Origin: an uncultured Clostridia bacterium
Lineage (GTDB): Bacteria; Bacillota; Clostridia; Christensenellales; Borkfalkiaceae
Assembly (NCBI GenBank): GCA_947628555.1
Contig: CANRAI010000052.1
Coordinates: 1 to 8,372, forward strand
Direction of reading: 5' to 3'
DNA: 8,372 bases
In this document: positions 1 to 5,562 of the stretch, piece after piece
Numbering within the stretch: position 1 is the stretch's first letter
Layout: the number at the start of each line of letters is the position of its first letter
Program-made: the position numbers and the translations under genes
Notes under the pieces: generated by a model
Told to the model about the DNA's origin: nothing
Databases searched by the model: none
The model's input: the letters and a program-made list of their open reading frames with translations, nothing else

Positions 1-44
1 TTTTGACTAAGGGTAAGACGTGGGTTCGAATCCCACATGTGAAT
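1..44 (+). tRNA. 3' part of a tRNA or tRNA-like gene, cut by the window start
   Basis: The T-arm is clear: stem GTGGG (20-24), loop TTCGAAT (25-31), stem CCCAC (32-36). Seven acceptor-side bases, ATGTGAA, and a possible discriminator T (44) follow. Identity is uncertain. The best reading of the first bases is an anticodon loop TTTTGAC, giving anticodon TTG (Gln) with A at position 37, but this leaves a 7-nt variable loop, longer than usual for a class I tRNA. A CCA occurs at 48-50, three bases too far downstream for normal geometry, although the complete lysine tRNA in this window encodes CCA directly. It is a tRNA with untemplated CCA, a degenerate tRNA, or a tRNA-like element. The 5' half lies outside the window. 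Confidence 0.5.
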
Positions 45-48
45 TTAC

Positions 49-70
49 CATTGCGTAAAGCAATGTTTTT
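49..70 (+). terminator. Intrinsic terminator 1 after the tRNA-like gene
   Basis: A 6-bp stem, CATTGC (49-54) with GCAATG (60-65), closes a GTAAA loop and is followed by five T residues (66-70). It begins inside the CCA at 48-50 and is the first of two terminators in series. Confidence 0.6.
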
Positions 71-71
71 C

Positions 72-95
72 CCCGACTTTTGTCGGGATTTTTTT
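72..95 (+). terminator. Intrinsic terminator 2 after the tRNA-like gene
   Basis: Stem CCCGAC (72-77) pairs with GTCGGG (82-87) across a TTTT loop. One A and seven T residues (89-95) follow. This is a textbook rho-independent terminator. It insulates the tRNA unit from the tilS promoter downstream. Confidence 0.85.
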
Positions 96-296
96 AATAT
101 GCGACATATGAAATTTCTGCGGCTTATACGAAGTGCAAGGGTAGGAGGATACAGGAAATTTTTACGGCTGGAATGATTTGCCCCAGAACGTTAACAATGA
201 AGGAATGCCCATAGAAGCCGAAAGAGTGCGAAATTAAGAAAAGTTAAGGTAATTTTAAACGATTTACAGCAAAAATTTATATTTTTCTTTACACGA
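96..296. other. Gene-free spacer upstream of the tilS promoter
   Basis: No convincing gene was found here. The longest ATG-started frame is 22 codons (108-176) and has no ribosome binding site. A frame without a start codon runs from 145 to the TAA at 235-237; its translation looks protein-like but is too short to assign. An AGGAGG at 143-148 has no start codon at a useful distance. From about 250 to 296 the DNA is very A+T rich, which could serve as an UP element for the promoter that follows. Confidence 0.5.
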
Positions 297-325
297 TTGC
301 AAGATTGGATTTTCTGTGGTATAAT
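297..325 (+). promoter_or_regulatory. Sigma-A type extended -10 promoter of the tilS operon
   Basis: The -35 box TTGCAA (297-302) and the consensus -10 box TATAAT (320-325) are exactly 17 bp apart. The TGG just before the -10 box is an extended -10 (TGn) element. A+T-rich DNA lies upstream. A six-base discriminator, GCGCTT, then leads to G332 as the expected first transcribed base, preceded by a pyrimidine. That base is also the first base of the GTG proposed as the tilS start codon. Confidence 0.85.
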
Positions 326-331
326 GCGCTT

Positions 332-1705
332 GTGAAGATTGACCTGTCAAAGTACGCAAATCTGAATATCTGCGTAGCCGTATCGGGCGGGCGGGACAGC
401 ATGGCTCTTCTGCACTATCTGCTCGGACACGGCAAAGAATTCAATATCTCACTGTGCGCGGTAAATTTCGACCATAAAATGAGGGGAGAAAGCTCCGCCC
501 GCGACAGCGCGTTTGTCGCTTCATATTGCAGAGATAAGGGCGTGCCGCTTCTGTTTTTCGAGTGGAACGAAGATATCCCCAAGACCGAAACGACCGCTCA
601 TAGTTGGCGTTTTTCGAAATATTGCGAGGCGGTGATACCCAAAACTTTACCCAACGGCACGTTTTGGAAAGGTGCGGACGCGGTCGCTACGGCGCACCAT
701 TTGAACGATAACGCAGAAACGGTTTTATTCAACCTTGCGCGCGGAAGCGGGCTTGCGGGGCTTACGGGCATAGGCGATATGGATTTTACTTCGGGAAATA
801 AGCCGTGGAAGCTTATACGCCCGCTTGCAGAGGTCTCCCGTAAGGAAATAGACGGGTACGTATTGCAAAATTCAATTCCTTTTGTAGATGACGAAACTAA
901 TTTCACCGAAGATTTCACCCGCAACAAAATCCGCCGCCGCGTTTTACCCGAGCTTGAAAAAGCCGTTCCGGACGCGCCAAAGGCGATATACCGTTTTTCG
1001 CGGATTGCCGCCGAGGACGAAGAGTACTTTGAAAATCTTATAAATGAGCGCGGGCTGACAACTAAAACGCCCTTAGGATACGAAATTTTACGTTGCCCCG
1101 AAAAACCCGTTTTTAAACGCGCCGCGTTGAAGGTTTTGCGCTGCGAGGGCGTGCGCGATTATACCTGCGAATGGCTTGATAAGCTGTATTCTCTGCAATT
1201 CGCGCAAAAGGGCAAAAAGTTTGAATTTTCCGAATATACCGCCTATTGCGAAGAGGGCAAAATAGCGATATGTATTACGAATCCGCGGGAAAGTTCCGAA
1301 GAATGTATTCCGTTTTCCGAATATGTGAAAGAGAAACGGACAAGTTTTTCGGGCCGGCAATTATATATAGGGAAAGAAGAGGACTTCGACGGAGAAAAGA
1401 CGACGTCCTGCAAAAAAAAACTCAGGTTCGACCTTGACAAGATACCCGAAAACGCCGTGGTCCGCTTTATGCGCGAGGGCGACAGATTTGTTAAATTCGG
1501 GGGCGGAACTAAGAACCTCGGCAGTTATTTCACCGATTTGAAAATCCCCGTACGCATGCGAAGAAACGTGCCGTTAGTGGCCGTGGGGAGCGAAATTTTC
1601 ATTGTCTGCGGCGTTGAAATTTCCGATAAGGTGAAGGTTGACGGCGGAACGGAAAACGTCGCGATATGCGCCGCCGAGGACTACGCAAAGCTTTCAAAAA
1701 GTTAA
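332..1705 (+). CDS. tilS: tRNA(Ile)-lysidine synthase TilS
   Basis: TilS uses ATP and lysine to convert cytidine 34 of the CAU-anticodon tRNA-Ile into lysidine, so that it reads AUA instead of AUG. From GTG 332 the protein has 457 residues, in the usual full-length range. The PP-loop SGGRDS is at residues 18-23 and the family motif HHLNDNAET at 122-130. RNKIRRRVLP (197-206) matches the RNxIR...LP signature at the end of the catalytic domain. The TilS C-terminal domain covers about 368-437, with REGDR, KNLGSYFTDLKIP and a closing hydrophobic G-V-E-I strand. The open frame extends up to a TTG at 305, but that codon lies between the -35 and -10 boxes and cannot be in the mRNA made from this promoter. 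GTG 332 coincides with the predicted transcription start and has no ribosome binding site, so translation may be leaderless. The function is very secure; the start is inferred. Confidence 0.95.
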   Translation: MKIDLSKYANLNICVAVSGGRDSMALLHYLLGHGKEFNISLCAVNFDHKMRGESSARDSAFVASYCRDKGVPLLFFEWNEDIPKTETTAHSWRFSKYCEAVIPKTLPNGTFWKGADAVATAHHLNDNAETVLFNLARGSGLAGLTGIGDMDFTSGNKPWKLIRPLAEVSRKEIDGYVLQNSIPFVDDETNFTEDFTRNKIRRRVLPELEKAVPDAPKAIYRFSRIAAEDEEYFENLINERGLTTKTPLGYEILRCPEKPVFKRAALKVLRCEGVRDYTCEWLDKLYSLQFAQKGKKFEFSEYTAYCEEGKIAICITNPRESSEECIPFSEYVKEKRTSFSGRQLYIGKEEDFDGEKTTSCKKKLRFDLDKIPENAVVRFMREGDRFVKFGGGTKNLGSYFTDLKIPVRMRRNVPLVAVGSEIFIVCGVEISDKVKVDGGTENVAICAAEDYAKLSKS

Positions 1706-1707
1706 AT

Positions 1708-1728
1708 ACGCAATACGGTTTGCGTTTT
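1708..1728 (+). terminator. Weak hairpin after tilS, possible partial terminator
   Basis: ACGCAA (1708-1713) pairs with TTGCGT (1720-1725) across a 6-nt loop, and three further T residues follow before an A-rich run. Stem and T-tract are both short, so it may only reduce read-through or stabilise the tilS 3' end. The next gene starts 41 nt after tilS and has no obvious promoter of its own. Confidence 0.3.
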
Positions 1729-1746
1729 AAAATATTTTAAAGAGAT

Positions 1747-2916
1747 ATGGAAAAATTTATTTTTGCCGACGGGCAGGATATCTGCCTTTTTTCCGACGGC
1801 GCGGTAGAGCGGTTCCCCAGCAAATTCGTCGAAAATTACAAAAACGGTATTCAGAACTCCGAACATTCGAAAGAATGGAAGTACGGCGGCGAAGGCGCGC
1901 GTTTCCGCGGCGATATAGCGGCAGCGCAGACCGTTGAAAGCCGCATCGACGGAGTTTATCTTACTTCTGACGAGTACGCGGCGGTTTATGCGTTTTCCGT
2001 AAACGCAGTTTCGGGCATATACAAACGCAGTTTTTCGGATGAAAAAACGCCCGAAACGCACGTTATAAACTCTGTCGAGTATTCTTTTTCGGGCGGCTGC
2101 CTCGATTCGGCTAACGGGCGGCTTGCCACCTCGTTGAAGCGCAATGCAGTGAATTCGGATATAGCTGTTTTTGATTTGAAAAACGGCAGCTATGTCACCG
2201 TGACGGGCGGCGACACGCAGGATACCGACCCCTTTTATTCGCCGGAAAATGCAAATTTAATCTACTTTTCCTCGCGCGGGGCGGGCAGAGATATGAACGG
2301 TGAGTTTGTGGCGTTTTCTCCCGCGGCAATCTGCGCGATAGACCTGTCGGCAATGGAAGTGCGCGAGGTCAAGGCGAATGAAAAGTTTTCCTATTTCAAG
2401 CCCGTGCCGCACGGCGGCAAGCTGTACGCGATAAAAGCGCCCGCGCAAGAGAAGCGAACAAACCCGTTTATATCTTTTATTTTGATACCGTACCGCATTT
2501 TACAGGCGGTTGCAAATCTTTTGGCGGTGTTTATACACGCATTTACGGGCAAAAGCGTGACGTCGGGCGGCAACAATCCCGCCAAGGGCAGGGAATACGA
2601 CAGCCGCAAACTTTACGTGCGCGGAAATCTCATAAACGTGGAACGGGAAGCAAAGAAAAGCAAGGGCAAGCGGCACAAGGACTACGGCTGGGTGCCGTTA
2701 AGCTGGCAGCTTGTAGAGGTCGATGGCGACCGCATCCTCGCAAGCGGAGTGGCTGACTTCGATATCGCCGCTGACGGTACGATAATATTTACCGACGGCA
2801 AGCGCATTTACAGTTTAAAGGACGGCAAAAAGTCTAAGCTGTGCGACGCAGAAATGTGCCTTAACCTCGCTTTCAGACATTCCGCCGAAAAGAAGGACGA
2901 CCTTTTCTCGTTTTAA
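1747..2916 (+). CDS. Uncharacterised beta-propeller-like protein with a hydrophobic insert
   Basis: I do not recognise this 389-residue protein as a named family. It is rich in short beta-strand and turn patterns. Residues 157-180 (DTQDTDPFYSPENANLIYFS...G) resemble a TolB/PD40-type propeller repeat, where an aspartate-rich turn and SP(D/E)N precede an I-x-F-x-S strand. Similar patterns occur near 113-150, 196-230 and 322-365 (AADGTIIFTDGKRIYSL). No signal peptide is present. A hydrophobic stretch at about 240-267 could be a membrane-associated or amphipathic segment, followed by a Lys/Arg-rich loop (about 296-311). The ATG has only a weak, closely spaced AAAGAG before it. It lies 41 nt after tilS and 78 nt before hpt, so co-transcription is likely. 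That it is a real gene is supported by its length, its codon pattern and the absence of a better frame. Function is unknown; a scaffolding or ligand-sensing role would be a guess. Confidence 0.8.
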   Translation: MEKFIFADGQDICLFSDGAVERFPSKFVENYKNGIQNSEHSKEWKYGGEGARFRGDIAAAQTVESRIDGVYLTSDEYAAVYAFSVNAVSGIYKRSFSDEKTPETHVINSVEYSFSGGCLDSANGRLATSLKRNAVNSDIAVFDLKNGSYVTVTGGDTQDTDPFYSPENANLIYFSSRGAGRDMNGEFVAFSPAAICAIDLSAMEVREVKANEKFSYFKPVPHGGKLYAIKAPAQEKRTNPFISFILIPYRILQAVANLLAVFIHAFTGKSVTSGGNNPAKGREYDSRKLYVRGNLINVEREAKKSKGKRHKDYGWVPLSWQLVEVDGDRILASGVADFDIAADGTIIFTDGKRIYSLKDGKKSKLCDAEMCLNLAFRHSAEKKDDLFSF

Positions 2917-2981
2917 AGCGAAAGTTTATGAAGCGGTCATTTTCTTTTTAATTTAATACATATTTGATTTTTTAATAAATC

Positions 2982-2986
2982 GGGGG
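2982..2986 (+). promoter_or_regulatory. Ribosome binding site of hpt (GGGGG)
   Basis: The G-run at 2982-2986 lies 8 nt before ATG 2995, and 11 nt before a second ATG at 2998. The spacing favours the first ATG. It can pair with the CCUCC of 16S rRNA if one G-U pair is allowed. Confidence 0.5.
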
Positions 2987-2994
2987 TTTTACAA

Positions 2995-3537
2995 ATGATG
3001 CATAGGGACTGCGAAAGAATACTTTTTTCGGAAGAACAGCTACGCGCAAGAGTAGCGGAAGTTGCGCGCGAGGTTGATAAGCTTTACGTAGGCAAAACGC
3101 CGCTTTGCGTGGGGATACTGAAAGGAAGCATAATTTTCTATGCCGACTTTATACGCCATCTGACTTCACCCGTGGAGCTGGATTTTATGGCGGTATCGTC
3201 CTACGGAAGCGGAGCGGTTTCCTCGGGCAAGCTGAAAATCAAAAAGGACCTTGACAGAAACGTAAAGGGCAGGGACGTGATTATAGTAGAGGATATTATA
3301 GACAGCGGTTTTACCCTTGCCAACCTTAAACAGCTTCTTTTGGAACGCGGCGCGAATTCCGTGCTTATAGTTACCCTTTTGAATAAAAAGGCGAGAAGAA
3401 ATTACGACATTTCGCCGGATTTCAACTGCTTCGATATTGAAAACGAATTCGTCGTAGGCTACGGCCTGGATTATAACGAACGCTACCGTTCCCTTCCCTA
3501 CATAGGTATATTAAAACTCTCGGTTTACGAAAAATAA
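2995..3537 (+). CDS. hpt: Hypoxanthine(-guanine) phosphoribosyltransferase
   Basis: A cytoplasmic purine-salvage enzyme that joins hypoxanthine or guanine to PRPP, giving IMP or GMP and pyrophosphate. It is 180 residues, the normal bacterial size. The pyrophosphate-binding LKGS loop is at 42-45 and the flexible-loop signature SSYG at 68-71. The PRPP motif VIIVEDIIDSGFTL (95-108) includes the acidic pair E99/D100 and the catalytic-base position D103. A lysine at 131 or 132 fits the base-recognition Lys, and FVVGYGLDYNERYR (152-165) carries the aromatic stacking residue and the metal-binding Asp. Hpt next to tilS is a common Firmicutes arrangement; here one extra gene lies between them, and ftsH, the usual third neighbour, is absent. 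Family assignment is very secure; preference for hypoxanthine over guanine cannot be read from sequence alone. Confidence 0.96.
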   Translation: MMHRDCERILFSEEQLRARVAEVAREVDKLYVGKTPLCVGILKGSIIFYADFIRHLTSPVELDFMAVSSYGSGAVSSGKLKIKKDLDRNVKGRDVIIVEDIIDSGFTLANLKQLLLERGANSVLIVTLLNKKARRNYDISPDFNCFDIENEFVVGYGLDYNERYRSLPYIGILKLSVYEK

Positions 3538-3557
3538 ACGATATTTTAAAAATTAAA

Positions 3558-3586
3558 GTATAACTTTCGGGGGCTTTCACATACTG
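3558..3586 (+). promoter_or_regulatory. Sigma-G-like promoter candidate before spoVT
   Basis: GTATA (3558-3562) fits the -35 pattern gHATR of forespore sigma-G promoters. CATACTG (3580-3586) matches the -10 pattern CATnHTA except at the last base. The spacer is 17 bp, in the accepted range. Transcription would start near 3593, leaving a leader of about 24 nt with the AGGAG ribosome binding site at 3607-3611. In Bacillus subtilis spoVT is a known sigma-G gene, which makes the match more credible. No good sigma-A promoter was seen in the same gap. Confidence 0.6.
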
Positions 3587-3616
3587 CTGTTGTAAATTTG
3601 ATTTATAGGAGTGGAT

Positions 3617-4159
3617 ATGAAAGCAACCGGCATTGTAAGAAGAATAGACGAATTAGGCAGGGTGGTGATTCCAAAGGAAATAAGATCGACTCTGCGTCTT
3701 AAATCTGGCGACCCGTTGGAAATATTTACCGACCGCGACGAGCTTATGCTTAAAAAATACTCGCCGATAGCCTCTTTGGAAAAATTTACCGAGGGCACGG
3801 CGAAATCGCTGTCCGATTTGTCGGGGCTTGTAGCCGTTATTTGCGACACGGACGAAGTTTTGCACGCTTCGGGAAAGAATAAGCGTGATTACGACGGCAG
3901 AAGCATTTCTCAGGACATGGACAGAATTTTAAAGGACAGGAAAAGCTACGTAGCCAACCTTTCGGAGGGCGGCGACATAGTTCCAATCTGCGAAGGTCAG
4001 GAAGGGCTTACCGCGCAGGTAATCGTTCCCATTGTCTGCAACGGCGACTGCCTCGGCGCGGTAGCGCTTGTTTCTAACGAGCAGGGCGCGCGCATAGAGC
4101 CTTCAAGCTGCAAGCTCGCACAGCTTTCCGCCAATATTCTTGCGGGGCAATTCGAATAA
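3617..4159 (+). CDS. spoVT: Stage V sporulation protein T, AbrB-type transcription regulator
   Basis: SpoVT is a forespore DNA-binding protein that adjusts sigma-G-dependent genes late in sporulation. From ATG 3617 it has 180 residues, against 178 in Bacillus subtilis. The N-terminal AbrB/SpoVT swapped-hairpin DNA-binding domain (about 1-50) is strongly conserved: it starts MKATGIVRRIDELG, continues GRVVIPKEIR (14-23) and ends in LKKYSPI (46-52). The C-terminal part (about 55-178) fits the GAF-like domain and contains the recognisable core IVPIVCNGDCLGAV. An in-frame GTG at 3611 overlaps the AGGAG Shine-Dalgarno (3607-3611), so ATG 3617 is the start. The gene follows hpt by 79 nt and has its own sigma-G-like promoter. 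Its final codons can pair with the downstream terminator. This is the best single indicator that the organism makes endospores. Confidence 0.97.
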   Translation: MKATGIVRRIDELGRVVIPKEIRSTLRLKSGDPLEIFTDRDELMLKKYSPIASLEKFTEGTAKSLSDLSGLVAVICDTDEVLHASGKNKRDYDGRSISQDMDRILKDRKSYVANLSEGGDIVPICEGQEGLTAQVIVPIVCNGDCLGAVALVSNEQGARIEPSSCKLAQLSANILAGQFE

Positions 4160-4177
4160 TCCGTATTTTTGCCCCGC
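4142..4177 (+). promoter_or_regulatory. Possible antiterminator stem at the spoVT/flippase junction
   Basis: GCGGGGCAA (4142-4150, the last codons of spoVT before TTC-GAA-TAA) is an exact 9-nt complement of TTGCCCCGC (4169-4177). Forming this stem uses up the 5' arm of the terminator at 4171-4188, so the two structures exclude each other. The GCGGGGC heptamer occurs in both competing arms (4142-4148 and 4182-4188). This is the geometry of an attenuator, but no regulatory ligand or peptide is evident. Confidence 0.4.
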
Positions 4178-4197
4178 CGCGGCGGGGCTTTCTTTTT
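4171..4197 (+). terminator. Intrinsic terminator of spoVT touching the flippase start codon
   Basis: GCCCCGCC (4171-4178) pairs with GGCGGGGC (4181-4188), giving an 8-bp stem on paper or 7 bp with a CGCG tetraloop. TTTCTTTTT (4189-4197) follows, and the next three bases are the flippase ATG. The only G-rich sequence near that ATG is GGGG at 4184-4187, inside the hairpin's 3' arm and 10 nt from the start. The hairpin may therefore limit both transcription and ribosome access. Confidence 0.8.
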
Positions 4198-5562
4198 ATG
4201 CAAAATCAAAGACAGTCCTATTTAAAGGGCGCCGTTATAATATCTCTCGGCGGCTTTGTTTCAAAAATATTGGGGGCGATATACCGCATACCCCTGACCA
4301 ACCTTCTCGGGGGCGGGGGAATGGGAATTTATCAGATGGTATATCCGCTTTACTGCATACTTCTGACGGTTTCCGCCTCGGGAATACCCACGGGAATTGC
4401 CCGCCTTATATCTTCCGGAAAAACGGGCGCGGAGAGTCGGGCTTTCAGGCTTTACGGAGCTGTGGGGATTTTCGGAACGCTTCTGATGTTCGCCCTTTCA
4501 ACCCCGCTCGCCGCCTTGCAGGGAGAGCCCGCCGTTGCGCTTTGCTGTAAAATGTTGTGCCCGTCCGTCTTTTTCGTGTCGGCGCTTTCAGTAGTGCGCG
4601 GGTATTTCCAAGGGCGCGGCAATATGTATCCGACCGCCGTAACGGAAGTGGCGGAGCAGGTCGTAAAGGTGTGCGTCGGCGTGGCGCTTGCCTACGTTTT
4701 CAAAGGAAATCCCGCCTATGCGGTGGCTTCGACCCTCTTTGCCGTAACTGTAAGCGAAGCGGTAGCGGCTTTGGGCGCGATTTGGTATTATCTGAAACGC
4801 CGTCCCCGCCGCCCTCTTTTCAAGGCGGAAGAACCGCCCGCTTCCTCAATTCTGAAATATACGATTCCGCTGACTCTTACGGCTATCGCGCTGCCGCTTT
4901 CCCAGCTTGCGGAAAGCGTAGTCGTCGTGCGGCTTTTAAGGAATATTACGTCGGACGCCACCGCGCTGTACGGCATTTATTCGGGTTGCGCGGTGACTAT
5001 AATAAATCTTCCCGTGTCTGTGACGTACGGCCTTGCGGCTTCAAGCGTCCCGCAGATTTCTCCCCTTGCCGAAAAGGGCGACCTTGCCGCGGCAAAAAGA
5101 AAGACGTACAAGGCGCTTTGGATAACTTTGGCTGTTTCGGTTCCCGCCGCCGCGGCGCTTTATATTTTCGCGCCCCTTGCGGCAAGGCTGATTTTCGGTT
5201 CGCTTTCGGAAGGGGAACGCTCGCTTCTCGTAAATCTTGTAAGAATAATGGCGGTAAGCTCGGTAACGCAATCGCTTGTGCAGACGTCGTCCGCCTGTCT
5301 TACGTCCCTCGGAAAGCCCGTTTTAAGCACTGTTACGCAATGGGTAACGTCTGCGCTCCGCGTAGGGCTTGCCGCCGTTTTAATAAGGTTTACCTCGCTC
5401 GGAATTGTCGGCGCAGGTTGGGCGGCAAACGGCGCGTTTTTTGTTGCAACCATGCTGAATTTATGCTATATTATCGGTATAGGTGATAAAAATGAAAATA
5501 ACGCTGATAGGATTAGGGATATCCGAGGGCGACTTAACCCTTCGGGCGAAGGCGGCGCTTGA
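4198..5562 (+). CDS. SpoVB/YabM-type MOP-family lipid-linked precursor flippase
   Basis: An integral membrane protein of the MOP exporter superfamily (SpoVB/MurJ/Wzx branch), whose members move lipid-linked sugars such as peptidoglycan or exopolysaccharide precursors across the membrane. The N-terminal part is typical: a LKGAVIISLGGFVSKILG helix, then GMGIYQMVYPLY and a SGIP...ARLIS segment. I count about 12 hydrophobic helices: roughly 12-31, 42-63, 86-107, 118-138, 152-169, 173-198, 219-243, 258-281, 306-333, 344-367, 378-397 and 401-428. The length of 454 is below the 500-540 usual for this branch, which normally has 14 helices; the last two appear to be missing. Residues 432-454 form a hydrophilic tail encoded inside the start of mazG. 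Its place between spoVT and mazG matches Bacillus yabM. There is no free ribosome binding site; the ATG follows a terminator T-tract directly. The substrate is unknown. Confidence 0.9.
   Translation: MQNQRQSYLKGAVIISLGGFVSKILGAIYRIPLTNLLGGGGMGIYQMVYPLYCILLTVSASGIPTGIARLISSGKTGAESRAFRLYGAVGIFGTLLMFALSTPLAALQGEPAVALCCKMLCPSVFFVSALSVVRGYFQGRGNMYPTAVTEVAEQVVKVCVGVALAYVFKGNPAYAVASTLFAVTVSEAVAALGAIWYYLKRRPRRPLFKAEEPPASSILKYTIPLTLTAIALPLSQLAESVVVVRLLRNITSDATALYGIYSGCAVTIINLPVSVTYGLAASSVPQISPLAEKGDLAAAKRKTYKALWITLAVSVPAAAALYIFAPLAARLIFGSLSEGERSLLVNLVRIMAVSSVTQSLVQTSSACLTSLGKPVLSTVTQWVTSALRVGLAAVLIRFTSLGIVGAGWAANGAFFVATMLNLCYIIGIGDKNENNADRIRDIRGRLNPSGEGGA
5481..5487 (+). promoter_or_regulatory. Ribosome binding site of mazG (AGGTGAT)
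   Basis: AGGTGAT is a 7-nt perfect complement to the 16S rRNA 3' end and lies 4 nt before ATG 5492. It overlaps a possible upstream GTG at 5483 in the same frame, so ATG 5492 is the better start. The site is inside the flippase gene. Confidence 0.75.

Noticed and set aside
145..237. Possible coding remnant reading EDTGNFYGWNDLPQ... in the spacer before tilS
   Set aside because: It has no start codon, is preceded by a stop at 142-144, and 30 residues are too few to recognise as a pseudogene.
305..331. N-terminal extension of TilS from TTG 305
   Set aside because: These codons cover the spacer and -10 box of a near-consensus promoter and lie upstream of the expected transcription start; TTG 305 also lacks a ribosome binding site.
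2966..2981. GATTT/AAATC hairpin just before the hpt ribosome binding site
   Set aside because: A 5-bp stem of mostly A-T pairs is too weak to be considered regulatory.
3611..3616. GTG 3611 as the spoVT start
   Set aside because: The GTG overlaps the AGGAG Shine-Dalgarno, and SpoVT proteins begin with MKATGIVRR, which starts at ATG 3617.
4557..5486. 309-codon open frame overlapping the flippase gene
   Set aside because: Its translation is an Arg/Cys-rich, low-hydrophobicity product typical of an out-of-frame reading of G+C-rich coding DNA, while the other frame has clear MOP-family motifs.
5483..5491. GTG 5483 as the mazG start
   Set aside because: It falls within AGGTGAT, the ribosome binding site that positions ATG 5492.
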